Assembly (NCBI RefSeq): GCF_039538065.1
Contig: NZ_BAABBR010000001.1
Span: 906,501-970,500 of the forward strand
Direction: 5' to 3'
DNA from: Sphingomonas rosea
GTDB lineage: Bacteria > Pseudomonadota > Alphaproteobacteria > Sphingomonadales > Sphingomonadaceae
DNA length: 64,000 nt
Shown here one piece after another: positions 54,342-61,952 of this stretch. Both the position numbers and the translations under genes were made by a program. How positions within the stretch are numbered: position 1 is the first letter of the stretch; every line of letters begins with the position of its first letter. The notes under the pieces are model-generated. The model worked only from the letters and a program-made list of their open reading frames with translations. It searched no databases and was not told the DNA's origin.

Positions 54342-55037
54342 ATGACCGACCTCGCCGTCATTGCATGCCTTGCCTTCGATCATCGCGCATCCGCCGAGGA
54401 GCTGCAGCGATTCAAGGCATGCATCGTTCAATGTCCGCAGGTCGTGCGGACGATGGAAGTCTGCGGGCCATTCGACCTGATCGTCGAGGGCCGCTGCGCC
54501 GACATGGTCGAGTTCAACGCCGGCCTCGATCGCCTCCGAACCACGCTTGCGCGGCTGGTGAGCCGGATCGAGACGAGCTTCGTCGCCAACGTGATCGAAC
54601 GTTCGTCGCCGCGCGACGAGACGCAGGCCCTGTGGATCCCGTGCCGCGGCGGCCGCCGCCGCGTGCCGCTGGCGCGGATCGACCGGATCGTGGCCGAGGG
54701 CGACTATATGCGGGTCCACGTCGGCGACTGGAGCGGGCTGCTCCACCAGACGCTCGGTCATCTCGCCGGACAGATGCTCGGCGCGGGTTTCGTCCAGCTC
54801 CATCGCTCATGCCTCGTGCGGATCGCGTTCATCGAACGGCTGGTCCACGACGGGCGACGCTGGACCGCGCGGCTCGCCGACGGCACGGCCATCCCCGTCG
54901 CCAAGAGCCACACCCACGACGTGCTGCGGATCATGGGCGGCGAGTCGTCGAACGGCGGGGCCGGTTCGGCGATGGCCGCGCCGATCGGCGAAACACCGGC
55001 CGCGATCACCGAAAACGACCTGACGCTGCTTCAGTAA
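54342..55037 (+). CDS. AsnC-ligand-domain/LytTR fusion transcriptional regulator
   Basis: 231 aa, an unusual two-domain regulator. Residues about 3-88 (AVIACLAFDHRASAEELQRF, KACIVQCPQVVRTMEVCGPF, DLIVEGRCADMVEFNAGL, LVSRIETSFVANVIE) match the Lrp/AsnC C-terminal effector (RAM) domain, which senses small molecules. Residues about 100-205 are a LytTR DNA-binding domain (PLARIDRIVAEGDYMRVHVG, LLHQTLGHLAGQM, FVQLHRSCLVRIAFIERLVH, DGTAIPVAKS). No receiver domain is present, so input is probably a ligand, not phosphorylation. A GGGAGCAGGG site precedes the ATG. Likely controls the adjacent UrcA gene. Confidence 0.8.
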   Translation: MTDLAVIACLAFDHRASAEELQRFKACIVQCPQVVRTMEVCGPFDLIVEGRCADMVEFNAGLDRLRTTLARLVSRIETSFVANVIERSSPRDETQALWIPCRGGRRRVPLARIDRIVAEGDYMRVHVGDWSGLLHQTLGHLAGQMLGAGFVQLHRSCLVRIAFIERLVHDGRRWTARLADGTAIPVAKSHTHDVLRIMGGESSNGGAGSAMAAPIGETPAAITENDLTLLQ

Positions 55038-55093
55038 GGCGGCACCTGTCGGCTTCACCGGCGCACTGGTGCGCCGGATGCAGGGAGGCTCTC

Positions 55094-55486
55094 ATGGACC
55101 GCCGGAAACTCGTTTGCCTGACCACCGCCATTGCGATGGGGATCAGCCTTGTCGGGGCCACGGCGATGGCGGCGGCCGACCCGCTGCAGGACGTCGTCGT
55201 CCGCGGCCAGAAGATCGACCCCGCGTTGCAGCGCACGGTGTCCTACGACGATCTCAACATCGCGTTCGCGCCGGGGCAGCGGGAGCTGTCGTCGCGGATC
55301 CGCAAGACAGCCGACGGCCTCTGCTGGGATCTCAACGGCGATTATTATCTGCGCCAGTGCACCGACGACGCGGTCCGCAGCACCGACGAGCAGTTCGCCG
55401 CGGCCGTCACCCGCGCGCAGCGGCAGATGGCCGGGCTGCCGGTGGGACCCGCCGTCGCCATTTCGATGGTGATCGGCGCTCGCTGA
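55094..55486 (+). CDS. UrcA family protein
   Basis: 130 aa. Signal peptide 1-28 (ends TAMAAADP). QRTVSYDDLNIAFAPGQREL, SSRIRKTADGLCWDLNGDYY, LRQCTDDAVRSTDEQFAAAV match the UrcA plan (V.Y.DLNL....G...L..RI..AA..VC......C...A....V), with the two conserved Cys. The family is abundant in sphingomonads and caulobacters and has no assigned function; some copies are near TonB-dependent receptors. Here it follows the AsnC-LytTR regulator by 56 bp. Confidence 0.9.
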   Translation: MDRRKLVCLTTAIAMGISLVGATAMAAADPLQDVVVRGQKIDPALQRTVSYDDLNIAFAPGQRELSSRIRKTADGLCWDLNGDYYLRQCTDDAVRSTDEQFAAAVTRAQRQMAGLPVGPAVAISMVIGAR

Positions 55487-55496
55487 GTGGGGGCAT

Positions 55497-55525
55497 GGGG
55501 GGAGCGGCACTCGCCTGCTCCCCCC
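55497..55525. terminator. Hairpin between urcA and herA genes
   Basis: GGGGGGAGC (55497-55505), 11-nt loop, GCTCCCCCC (55517-55525): perfect 9-bp stem in the convergent gap between the UrcA stop (55486) and the HerA stop (55539). It can act on both strands. Confidence 0.65.
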
Positions 55526-55538
55526 GGCTCAGTGCGAA

Positions 55539-57224
55539 TTACCGGCCGTGGCCGCGCCAGCGCTTGACGGTGCGGGCGATGATCTCGGCTTCGCCGCCGG
55601 TCTCGCGCCACAAGGAGGCGAAGCTCGGGTCGCTCGAGGCCGGGCGCTTCTCGGGCTCGAGGTCGTCGAAGCGGACGCGGATCGGAATCGCGACGCCTTC
55701 GCCGCAGACGATGCACTCGCGGTTGCGAAGCGCCGGAATGGCGTCGAGGAAGCCGCGCGCGCCTTCGGGCATGGCGGCGCGGACGCAGGCCTGGTCGCGG
55801 TCGTTGTTGAGGCGCATCGAGATGATCGTGCCGCACTGCGACAGCACGCCTTCGGCAAGGTCGGACGGGCGCTGCGTGATGAGGCCGAGGCTGACGCCAT
55901 ATTTACGGCCTTCCTTGGCGATCCGCTCGAGGATCTTGCGGACGGCCTGGACACCGTTGTTCTCGTCCTTGGGGACGTAGCGGTGGGCTTCCTCGCAGAC
56001 GAGGAGGATCGGGCGCTGCGCCTCGGTCCGGCTCCAGATCGCATAGTCGAAGACCATGCGCGCGAGCACCGAGACGACGACGCTGGTGATGTCCGACGGT
56101 ACGCCCGACACGTCGACGATGCTGATCGGCTTGCCGTTGGCGGGCAGGCGGAACAGCCGCGCGATGAAGCTGCCCATCGAATCGGTGATGTTCATGCCCG
56201 AGAACATGAAGGTGTAGCGCGGGTCGGCCTTCAATTCATCGAGCTTGGTCTTGAGGCGCTGGTAGGGCGTGGTGTCGCCGGCGCGATCGAGCTTGCCCAT
56301 CTCCGCGACGATGATCGCGTTGAGGTCGGTCAGCAGATAGGGGATCGGCGAATCCACCGTCACCTTGCCGAACTGCTCGGAGAATTTGTTCTTGGTGCGC
56401 GCGGCGAGCAGGCACTTGGCGAGGATGTCCGCGTCGCGGTTGCGCTCGGCCCCCTCGGTGGTGAGCAGCACCTCGCAATGCTCCTCGAAGTTGAGCAGCC
56501 AGTAGGGCAGCTGCAGATTGTCGACGTTGAACAATTCGCCGCAATTCTTGAACGCCGCCGAATATTCGCCGTGCGGGTCGATCATCACGATGTGACCCTC
56601 GGGCGAATAGTTGGAGATCCGGTGCAGGATCAGCGCGACCGAGGTCGACTTACCGGTGCCGGTGCTGCCGAGGATCGCGAAATGCTTCGAGAGCATCGGG
56701 TCGATGTAGAGCGCGCCGCGGATGTCGTCGGTCGGATAGACGGTGCCGATCTCGACGTGGGCGCTGTCCGAGGCCGCGAAGACCTGGCGGAGGTCGGCGG
56801 TGGTGACCGCATGCACCTCGCAGCCCGGGATCGGGTAGCGGGTGACGCCGCGCCGGAAGCCCGACATGCCGCCGTCCTTGCCGCGGCTGCCCTCGCCGAG
56901 GAAGTCGATGGCCGCCACCACCGCGCCGCTATCGTCCATCTTCATGGTGCGGACGTTGGCGATCAGCCACGACGAGCCGACCGCCATCTTTACCTGGCTG
57001 CCGACCTGGCCCGACATGGCGACCGAGGGATCGGGGTGGCCCGACAGGTTCTGGAGCCGCGCGGTGTCGAACCGCACCTGGCTGCCCGACCCCGCGATAT
57101 CCATGACTTCGCCCAGCGCCGGAAGCTTCTCCGGGTTGAGCGGGACCGCGGTATTGCCGTTGTCGTCCTCGGCGACGATCGAAAGCTCGTCGATGAGCTG
57201 CCTCAGGTTGACGTTTTCGTCCAT
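55539..57224 (-). CDS. herA: HerA-like DNA translocase/helicase
   Basis: 561 aa. N-terminal HAS-barrel-like domain (about 1-150), then the HerA/FtsK-type ATPase: KHFAILGSTGTGKSTSVALI (Walker A), GHIVMIDPHGEYSAAF, ILLVCEEAHRYVPK (Walker B), VRKILERIAKEGRKYGVSLG and TQRPSDLAEGVLSQCGTIIS (sensor Q). HerA works with a NurA nuclease in DNA-end processing; no nurA is adjacent. Start: ATG 57224 (MDENVNLRQLIDEL); a TTG start 21 nt further upstream is the alternative. Confidence 0.9.
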   Translation of the reverse strand: MDENVNLRQLIDELSIVAEDDNGNTAVPLNPEKLPALGEVMDIAGSGSQVRFDTARLQNLSGHPDPSVAMSGQVGSQVKMAVGSSWLIANVRTMKMDDSGAVVAAIDFLGEGSRGKDGGMSGFRRGVTRYPIPGCEVHAVTTADLRQVFAASDSAHVEIGTVYPTDDIRGALYIDPMLSKHFAILGSTGTGKSTSVALILHRISNYSPEGHIVMIDPHGEYSAAFKNCGELFNVDNLQLPYWLLNFEEHCEVLLTTEGAERNRDADILAKCLLAARTKNKFSEQFGKVTVDSPIPYLLTDLNAIIVAEMGKLDRAGDTTPYQRLKTKLDELKADPRYTFMFSGMNITDSMGSFIARLFRLPANGKPISIVDVSGVPSDITSVVVSVLARMVFDYAIWSRTEAQRPILLVCEEAHRYVPKDENNGVQAVRKILERIAKEGRKYGVSLGLITQRPSDLAEGVLSQCGTIISMRLNNDRDQACVRAAMPEGARGFLDAIPALRNRECIVCGEGVAIPIRVRFDDLEPEKRPASSDPSFASLWRETGGEAEIIARTVKRWRGHGR

Positions 57225-57297
57225 CACGCGGGCCTGGTCCTTCAAGCGGGGTTAGTCGTTCGAGCTCCCGCTTAGCCTGCCCGTGGTTAAGAAGTTT

Positions 57298-58071
57298 CTA
57301 GCCTCGTCGGCCGAGCACCGCGGCAGCGCTCCAGCCGAGCAGCAGGCTCAGGAGCACGGCGGTCAGGCCGTAGAGGAAGCCGTGGCGCCGGGCGGCGGTG
57401 GCGACGAACCGCTCGAAGCCGGCCTTGCGGACCTCAACTTCCTTGGTCGAGGCGGCGATCACCTTGCCGCGGTCGATGAGGAAGGTCTCGGTCTCGTAGG
57501 TGCCGACCGGGACCTGGGAGGGGATGGAGATGCGCGCGCGATAGAGCACGCCGTCGCTGATCGTCACGCCGTGGGCGTCCTCGGCATAGAGGCCCTGCCG
57601 GGTGCGAAGCTCGAGGAGGCCGGTCTCGAAGCGCCGCTCCTTGTCGGGCTGCGCGCCGCCGCCGGGCGAAAGCTGGAGGTCGCCGACGCCGAGCTCGTAG
57701 ACCGCGGCGGTGCGCTCATCGAGGATCTGGCGGAGCGGGCGATTGGAGGCGACCGCATAATAGGATGGCGCCGAGGAGAAGCGGTGGCTGTCCGCGTTCA
57801 TCCAGATGCCCGCGATCTTCTGCTTCTCGCGCACCAGCAAGGGCTGGACCGGGCCCTTGAGCACCACCGCCACGTCGAGCTGACGGGTCGGGGTGCGCCC
57901 GCCGGGATAGAGGATCGCGCCGAACAGCAGGAGCTGCGCGCCGCTGAAACTGTAGCGAATCTCGATGTTGCGCGCCGAAATGTCGGGCACCAGCCGCGGC
58001 CCCGCCTGGCCGAGCAGCAGCGGCAGGCTCGCGACGAGGGGGAGGAGGCGCCGGACGCGCACCTTAGACAT
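57298..58071 (-). CDS. TIGR02186 family membrane-anchored protein
   Basis: 257 aa. Signal peptide 1-20, periplasmic beta-rich body (LVPDISARNIEIRYSFSGAQ, LLFGAILYPGGRTPTRQLDV, AVVLKGPVQPLLVREKQKIA, GIWMNADSHRFSSAPSYYAV, ASNRPL), and a C-terminal membrane span (about 234-253, GFLYGLTAVLLSLLLGWSAA). IEIRYSFSGA.LL.FGA and VREK....IWMN...  A PSYYAVASN are the TIGR02186 signature. Family function unknown; it nearly always neighbours a TauE/SafE permease, as here (8-bp overlap), so probably an accessory of that transporter. Confidence 0.9.
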   Translation of the reverse strand: MSKVRVRRLLPLVASLPLLLGQAGPRLVPDISARNIEIRYSFSGAQLLLFGAILYPGGRTPTRQLDVAVVLKGPVQPLLVREKQKIAGIWMNADSHRFSSAPSYYAVASNRPLRQILDERTAAVYELGVGDLQLSPGGGAQPDKERRFETGLLELRTRQGLYAEDAHGVTISDGVLYRARISIPSQVPVGTYETETFLIDRGKVIAASTKEVEVRKAGFERFVATAARRHGFLYGLTAVLLSLLLGWSAAAVLGRRG

Positions 58072-58975
58072 ACTCGATCGAGAAGATCTCGTCGGGCCGG
58101 TAAGTGAGGCCGAGCGCCATGCGCAGCGCGACGAGCAGGATGATGATGGCGAGCGCGAAGCGCAGGAGGTCGGGCTTGATCTTGGTCGTCATCCGCGCGC
58201 CATATTGCGCCCCGACCACGCCGCCGACGAGCAGCAGGGCGGCAAGCACGATGTCGACCGAATGGGTGGTCAGCGAGTGGATCATGGTCGTGCCCGCGCT
58301 GACCGCGATGATCATGACGAGGCTGGTGCCGACCACCACGCGCGGGGCCATGCCGAGGATGTAGATCATCGCGGGCACCAGCACGAAGCCGCCGCCGACG
58401 CCGAGCAGGACGGTGAGGATGCCTGCGGCGAAGCCGAGCGCGAGGGGGGCGAGGGGCGAGACGTAGAGCCCGCTCGCATAGAAGCGCCAGCGCATCGGCA
58501 AGGCGGCGATGAAGCGGCGGTGACGGGGGCGCGGCTGGGCGAGCTCCTTCTTGGGCAGCCAGCCGAGCGCCTGGGCGGCGTCCTTGAGCATCAGTCCGCC
58601 GATGCTGCCGAGGAGGAGCACGTAGAGAAGGCCAATCAGCACGTCGATCTGGCCGCTCGCCTGCGCGAGCCGGAACAGGAATGCGCCGGCGAGGCTCCCG
58701 AACAGGCCGCCGACGATCATCACCAGCCCCATGCGGAAATCGACCCCGCCGCGCCGGGTGTGCGCCATCACGCCCGACACGCTCGCGCCGATGATCTGGG
58801 TGGTGGCCGAGGCGACCGCGACGCTCGGCGGGATTCCGTAGAAGATCAGCAGCGGGGTTGTCAGGAAGCCGCCGCCGACCCCGAACAGCCCGGATAGGAT
58901 GCCGACCAGCCCGCCGAGCGCCACGATGAGCAGCGCGTTGACGCTCATGTTGGCGATGGGGAGGTAGATATCCAT
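58064..58975 (-). CDS. TauE/SafE-family sulfite/sulfonate exporter
   Basis: 303 aa, eight predicted membrane spans. Two DUF81-like halves: LIVALGGLVGILSGLFGVGG (first G-x-G-x-GGG motif), PSVAVASATTQIIGASVSGV, MLKDAAQALGWLP between the halves, then ALGFAAGILTVLLGVGGGFV with LVPAMIYILGMAPRVVVGTS (second repeat), and LLLVGGVVGAQYGARM. Such permeases export sulfite, taurine-derived sulfonates or similar organic anions. First gene of a two-gene unit with TIGR02186 (8-bp overlap). Confidence 0.9.
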   Translation of the reverse strand: MDIYLPIANMSVNALLIVALGGLVGILSGLFGVGGGFLTTPLLIFYGIPPSVAVASATTQIIGASVSGVMAHTRRGGVDFRMGLVMIVGGLFGSLAGAFLFRLAQASGQIDVLIGLLYVLLLGSIGGLMLKDAAQALGWLPKKELAQPRPRHRRFIAALPMRWRFYASGLYVSPLAPLALGFAAGILTVLLGVGGGFVLVPAMIYILGMAPRVVVGTSLVMIIAVSAGTTMIHSLTTHSVDIVLAALLLVGGVVGAQYGARMTTKIKPDLLRFALAIIILLVALRMALGLTYRPDEIFSIEYV

Positions 58976-59072
58976 GCGAGCGCCTAGGAGTAGCGAAGCC
59001 GCCCCCTCCCGTCACCCCGCGAAGCATCGATCACGGCACCAGCTTGGCGCGGCGGCGTTGCGCCTCTAGCCC

Positions 59073-60815
59073 ATGACCATGAACCCGACCCTCCGCTTCG
59101 CCCCCATCCTCCTTCTCGCCGCCTCGGCCTGCACCACCATGGAGCGGCCGAGCGCCCCCACGATGGCGCCCGCTTCGGCCCGCGCCGGCTTCGTGATCGC
59201 GGCCAATCCGCTCGCGGCCAAGGCCGGCATGGAGGTCCTCCAGCGCGGCGGCAGCGCGGCCGATGCGGCCGTCGCGGTGCAGGCGGCGCTCGGGCTCGTC
59301 GAACCCCAGTCGAGCGGGATCGGCGGTGGCGCCTTCATGACCTTCTACGATGGCAGGACGGGCACGGTGACCGCCTATGACGGGCGCGAGACGGCGCCCG
59401 CGGGCGCGACCCCGACCATGTTCCTCGGTCCCGACGGCAAGCCCTTGCCCTTCGCGGTGGCGGTATTGAGCGGCCGGGCGACCGGCGTTCCGGGCGCGGT
59501 CAGGATGCTCGGCCAGATCCAGCGCGAGCATGGCGCGCTTCCCTGGAACAGCCTGTTCGAAAGCACCGCGCGATTGGCCGACACGGGCTTCACCATCTCG
59601 CCCCGTCTCGGCAAGCTGCTCGCGGGCAATTACCCCGAACTCACCGCGCCCGACGTGGTCAAATATTTCAGCAAGCGCGACGGCTCGAAGCTCGTGGCCG
59701 GCGACCTTCTCCAGAACCCGGCCTATGCCATCTTCCTCCGTCGGCTGGCGCGGGGCGGCCCAGACGTCCTTTATCGCGGCGAGACCGCGGCGCGGATCGT
59801 CGCCAGGGTGCGCGAAGGGACCAATCCGGGATCGATGAGCACCGCCGACCTCGCCCGCTACAAGCCGCTCAAGAAGGAAGCCCTGTGCCGTGCGTGGCAG
59901 AGCTATCAGGTGTGCGTCCCGCCGCCACCCTCGAGCGGGGTCGCGACGCTACAATTGCTCGCGCTTCTCGACCGCACCGACATCGCGCAGCGGGGGCCGA
60001 CCGACCCGGTCGCCTGGTCGCAATTCGCGCAGGCCTCGCGGCTGATGTACGCCGACCGCGACCGCTTCGTCGGCGATCCCGCCTTCGTCGATGTGCCGGT
60101 CGAGGGCCTGCTCGCGCCCGACTATGTCGCCGAGCGCGCCCGCCTGATCGGCGCCACCGCCGGCCCGCCGCCGGCCGCGGGCACGCCGCGCGGAGTCGTC
60201 ACCGCTGGGCTCGACCGCACCGCCGAACCTTCGGGCACCAGCCACTTCATCGTCGGCGATTCCAGCGGCAACGTCGTCAGCATGACCACCACGGTCGAGA
60301 GCATCTTCGGCTCGGGCAGGATGGTCGATGGCTTCTTCCTCAACAACCAGATGACCGACTTCAACTTCTCGCCGGTGGACGAGGCGGGGCGGCCGGCCGC
60401 CAATGCCGTCGCGCCTGGCAAGCGCCCGCGCTCGTCGATGACCCCGCTCATCCTGCTCAACCCCGACCGCAGCTTCGCCGGCGCCTTCGGCTCGCCCGGC
60501 GGGAGCGCGATTCTCGCCTATGTCGGCAAGGCGATGGTCGGCTCGGTGCTGTGGAAGCTGCCGATGCAGGATGCGATCGCGCTTCCCAACCTCATTGCGC
60601 GGGGTCCCAACTTCAACGGCGAGGCGGGCAAGTTCGCGCCGGGCGTCCTCGCCGGGCTAAAGGCGCGCGGGATCGAGGTGAAGCCGGGGCAGGGCGAGGA
60701 CAGCGGAATCCACGCCGTGCTGATCCGCCCCGATGGCCAGTTCGACGCCGGCTTCGATCCCCGCCGCGAGGGCGTGGTCCTGATCGACGACAAGCGGACC
60801 GCGGTCAGGCGCTAG
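59073..60815 (+). CDS. ggt: Gamma-glutamyltransferase
   Basis: 580 aa. N-terminal lipoprotein-type signal (APILLLAASACTTMERPS). Large subunit: FVIAANPLAAKAGMEVLQRG, GGSAADAAVAVQAALGLVEP, QSSGIGGGAFMTFYDGRTGT (typical GG start). The autocleavage/catalytic Thr is in SGTSHFIVGDSSGNVVSMTT (T before SHF), then ESIFGSGRMVDGFFLNNQMT and PGKRPRSSMTPLIL. It cleaves glutathione gamma-glutamyl bonds in the periplasm. Its last 11 bp overlap convergent pyrD. Confidence 0.95.
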   Translation: MTMNPTLRFAPILLLAASACTTMERPSAPTMAPASARAGFVIAANPLAAKAGMEVLQRGGSAADAAVAVQAALGLVEPQSSGIGGGAFMTFYDGRTGTVTAYDGRETAPAGATPTMFLGPDGKPLPFAVAVLSGRATGVPGAVRMLGQIQREHGALPWNSLFESTARLADTGFTISPRLGKLLAGNYPELTAPDVVKYFSKRDGSKLVAGDLLQNPAYAIFLRRLARGGPDVLYRGETAARIVARVREGTNPGSMSTADLARYKPLKKEALCRAWQSYQVCVPPPPSSGVATLQLLALLDRTDIAQRGPTDPVAWSQFAQASRLMYADRDRFVGDPAFVDVPVEGLLAPDYVAERARLIGATAGPPPAAGTPRGVVTAGLDRTAEPSGTSHFIVGDSSGNVVSMTTTVESIFGSGRMVDGFFLNNQMTDFNFSPVDEAGRPAANAVAPGKRPRSSMTPLILLNPDRSFAGAFGSPGGSAILAYVGKAMVGSVLWKLPMQDAIALPNLIARGPNFNGEAGKFAPGVLAGLKARGIEVKPGQGEDSGIHAVLIRPDGQFDAGFDPRREGVVLIDDKRTAVRR

Positions 60816-61836
60816 AGCCGACCGCCTCCGCGAGCGTCGCAAAGCGCGTCTGACGGAGGCGCCGGAGCAGGTCGTCGGCGATGGCGCGGGCGATCCCCGG
60901 CCCCCGGTAGACCATCGCCGAATAGAGCTGGACGAGGCTCGCCCCCGCGCAGATCCGCCGCCACGCATCGCCCCCATCGGTGATCCCGCCGGCCGAGATG
61001 AGCGGCACCTCGCCGCCCGTCACCGCGTGAAACGCCTGCAACTGGTGCATGGCAAGGCTCGCCAGCGGCTTGCCCGAAAGTCCGCCGGTCTCGTCGCGGT
61101 GGCGTGAGCCGAGGGGCGGGCGGGTAATCGTGGTGTTGGAAACGATGATCCCGTCGATCCCGTGATCGCTGACCGCCCGCACGATCCGGATCGGATCGCC
61201 CTCATCGAGGTCGGGCGCCACCTTGAGGAACACCGGCGGGCCTCCCGCGCCCCGCGCCTCGCGCACCGCCGCCAGCAGCTCGGCGAGTTCGCCGCCCGCC
61301 TGGAGGTTGCGGAGGCCCGGCGTGTTGGGCGAGCTGATATTGACCGTCAGATAGTCGGCGACGGGCGCCATCCGCCGCACGCCCTCGGCATAATCGCGGA
61401 TCCGGTCCGCGCTGTCCTTGTTGGCGCCGATATTGACGCCCACGATGCCGCGGCGCGGTCCCTTGAGCCGGGCGAGCGCCGCCTCCTGCCCGCGGTTGTT
61501 GAAGCCGAGCCGGTTGATCACCGCCGCGTCCTCGACCAGCCGGAACATGCGGGGCTTCGGATTGCCCGCCTGGGGCCTGGGGGTCAGCGTGCCCACCTCG
61601 ACGAAGCCGAAGCCCATGCCCAGCATCGGTCCGAAGACTTCGGCATCCTTGTCATAGCCCGCGGCGAGGCCGACCGGCGAGTGGAAGCGCAGGCCCGCCA
61701 CCTCCATCGCCAGCGCCGGGTCGAAGACCGGCGGCGCGCCGGCCGGCAGCGCCTTCAGGCCCGCGATGCTCAATTTGTGCGCCCGCTCCGCGTCGAGCGT
61801 GAAGACGAGCGGGCGAAGGAGGGAATAGAGGGCCAT
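60805..61836 (-). CDS. pyrD: Dihydroorotate dehydrogenase (quinone)
   Basis: 343 aa, class 2 PyrD. N-terminal amphipathic membrane-docking segment (MALYSLLRPLVFTLDAERAH) then FMN barrel: SPVGLAAGYDKDAEVFGPML, VEVGTLTPRPQAGNPKPRMF, NRLGFNNRGQEAALARL, VNIGANKDS, YLTVNISSPNTPGLRNLQAG (catalytic Ser loop), IVSNTTITRPP, GGLSGKPLASLA and LISAGGITDGGDAWRRICAG. Fourth step of pyrimidine synthesis, reducing ubiquinone. ATG at 61836 fits the family start; earlier ATGs add 6-8 residues. Confidence 0.95.
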   Translation of the reverse strand: MALYSLLRPLVFTLDAERAHKLSIAGLKALPAGAPPVFDPALAMEVAGLRFHSPVGLAAGYDKDAEVFGPMLGMGFGFVEVGTLTPRPQAGNPKPRMFRLVEDAAVINRLGFNNRGQEAALARLKGPRRGIVGVNIGANKDSADRIRDYAEGVRRMAPVADYLTVNISSPNTPGLRNLQAGGELAELLAAVREARGAGGPPVFLKVAPDLDEGDPIRIVRAVSDHGIDGIIVSNTTITRPPLGSRHRDETGGLSGKPLASLAMHQLQAFHAVTGGEVPLISAGGITDGGDAWRRICAGASLVQLYSAMVYRGPGIARAIADDLLRRLRQTRFATLAEAVGSSA

Positions 61837-61952
61837 GCGCATCCGCTGTTGGTCGAACATTCGTCGGGCCGGCCTTGAGCCGGGGTGCCGCCGCCTGCAA
61901 GAAGCAAGCCGCTGGCCGGGTCAAGCCCGGCGACCAACCGGAAAGGCCCGAC

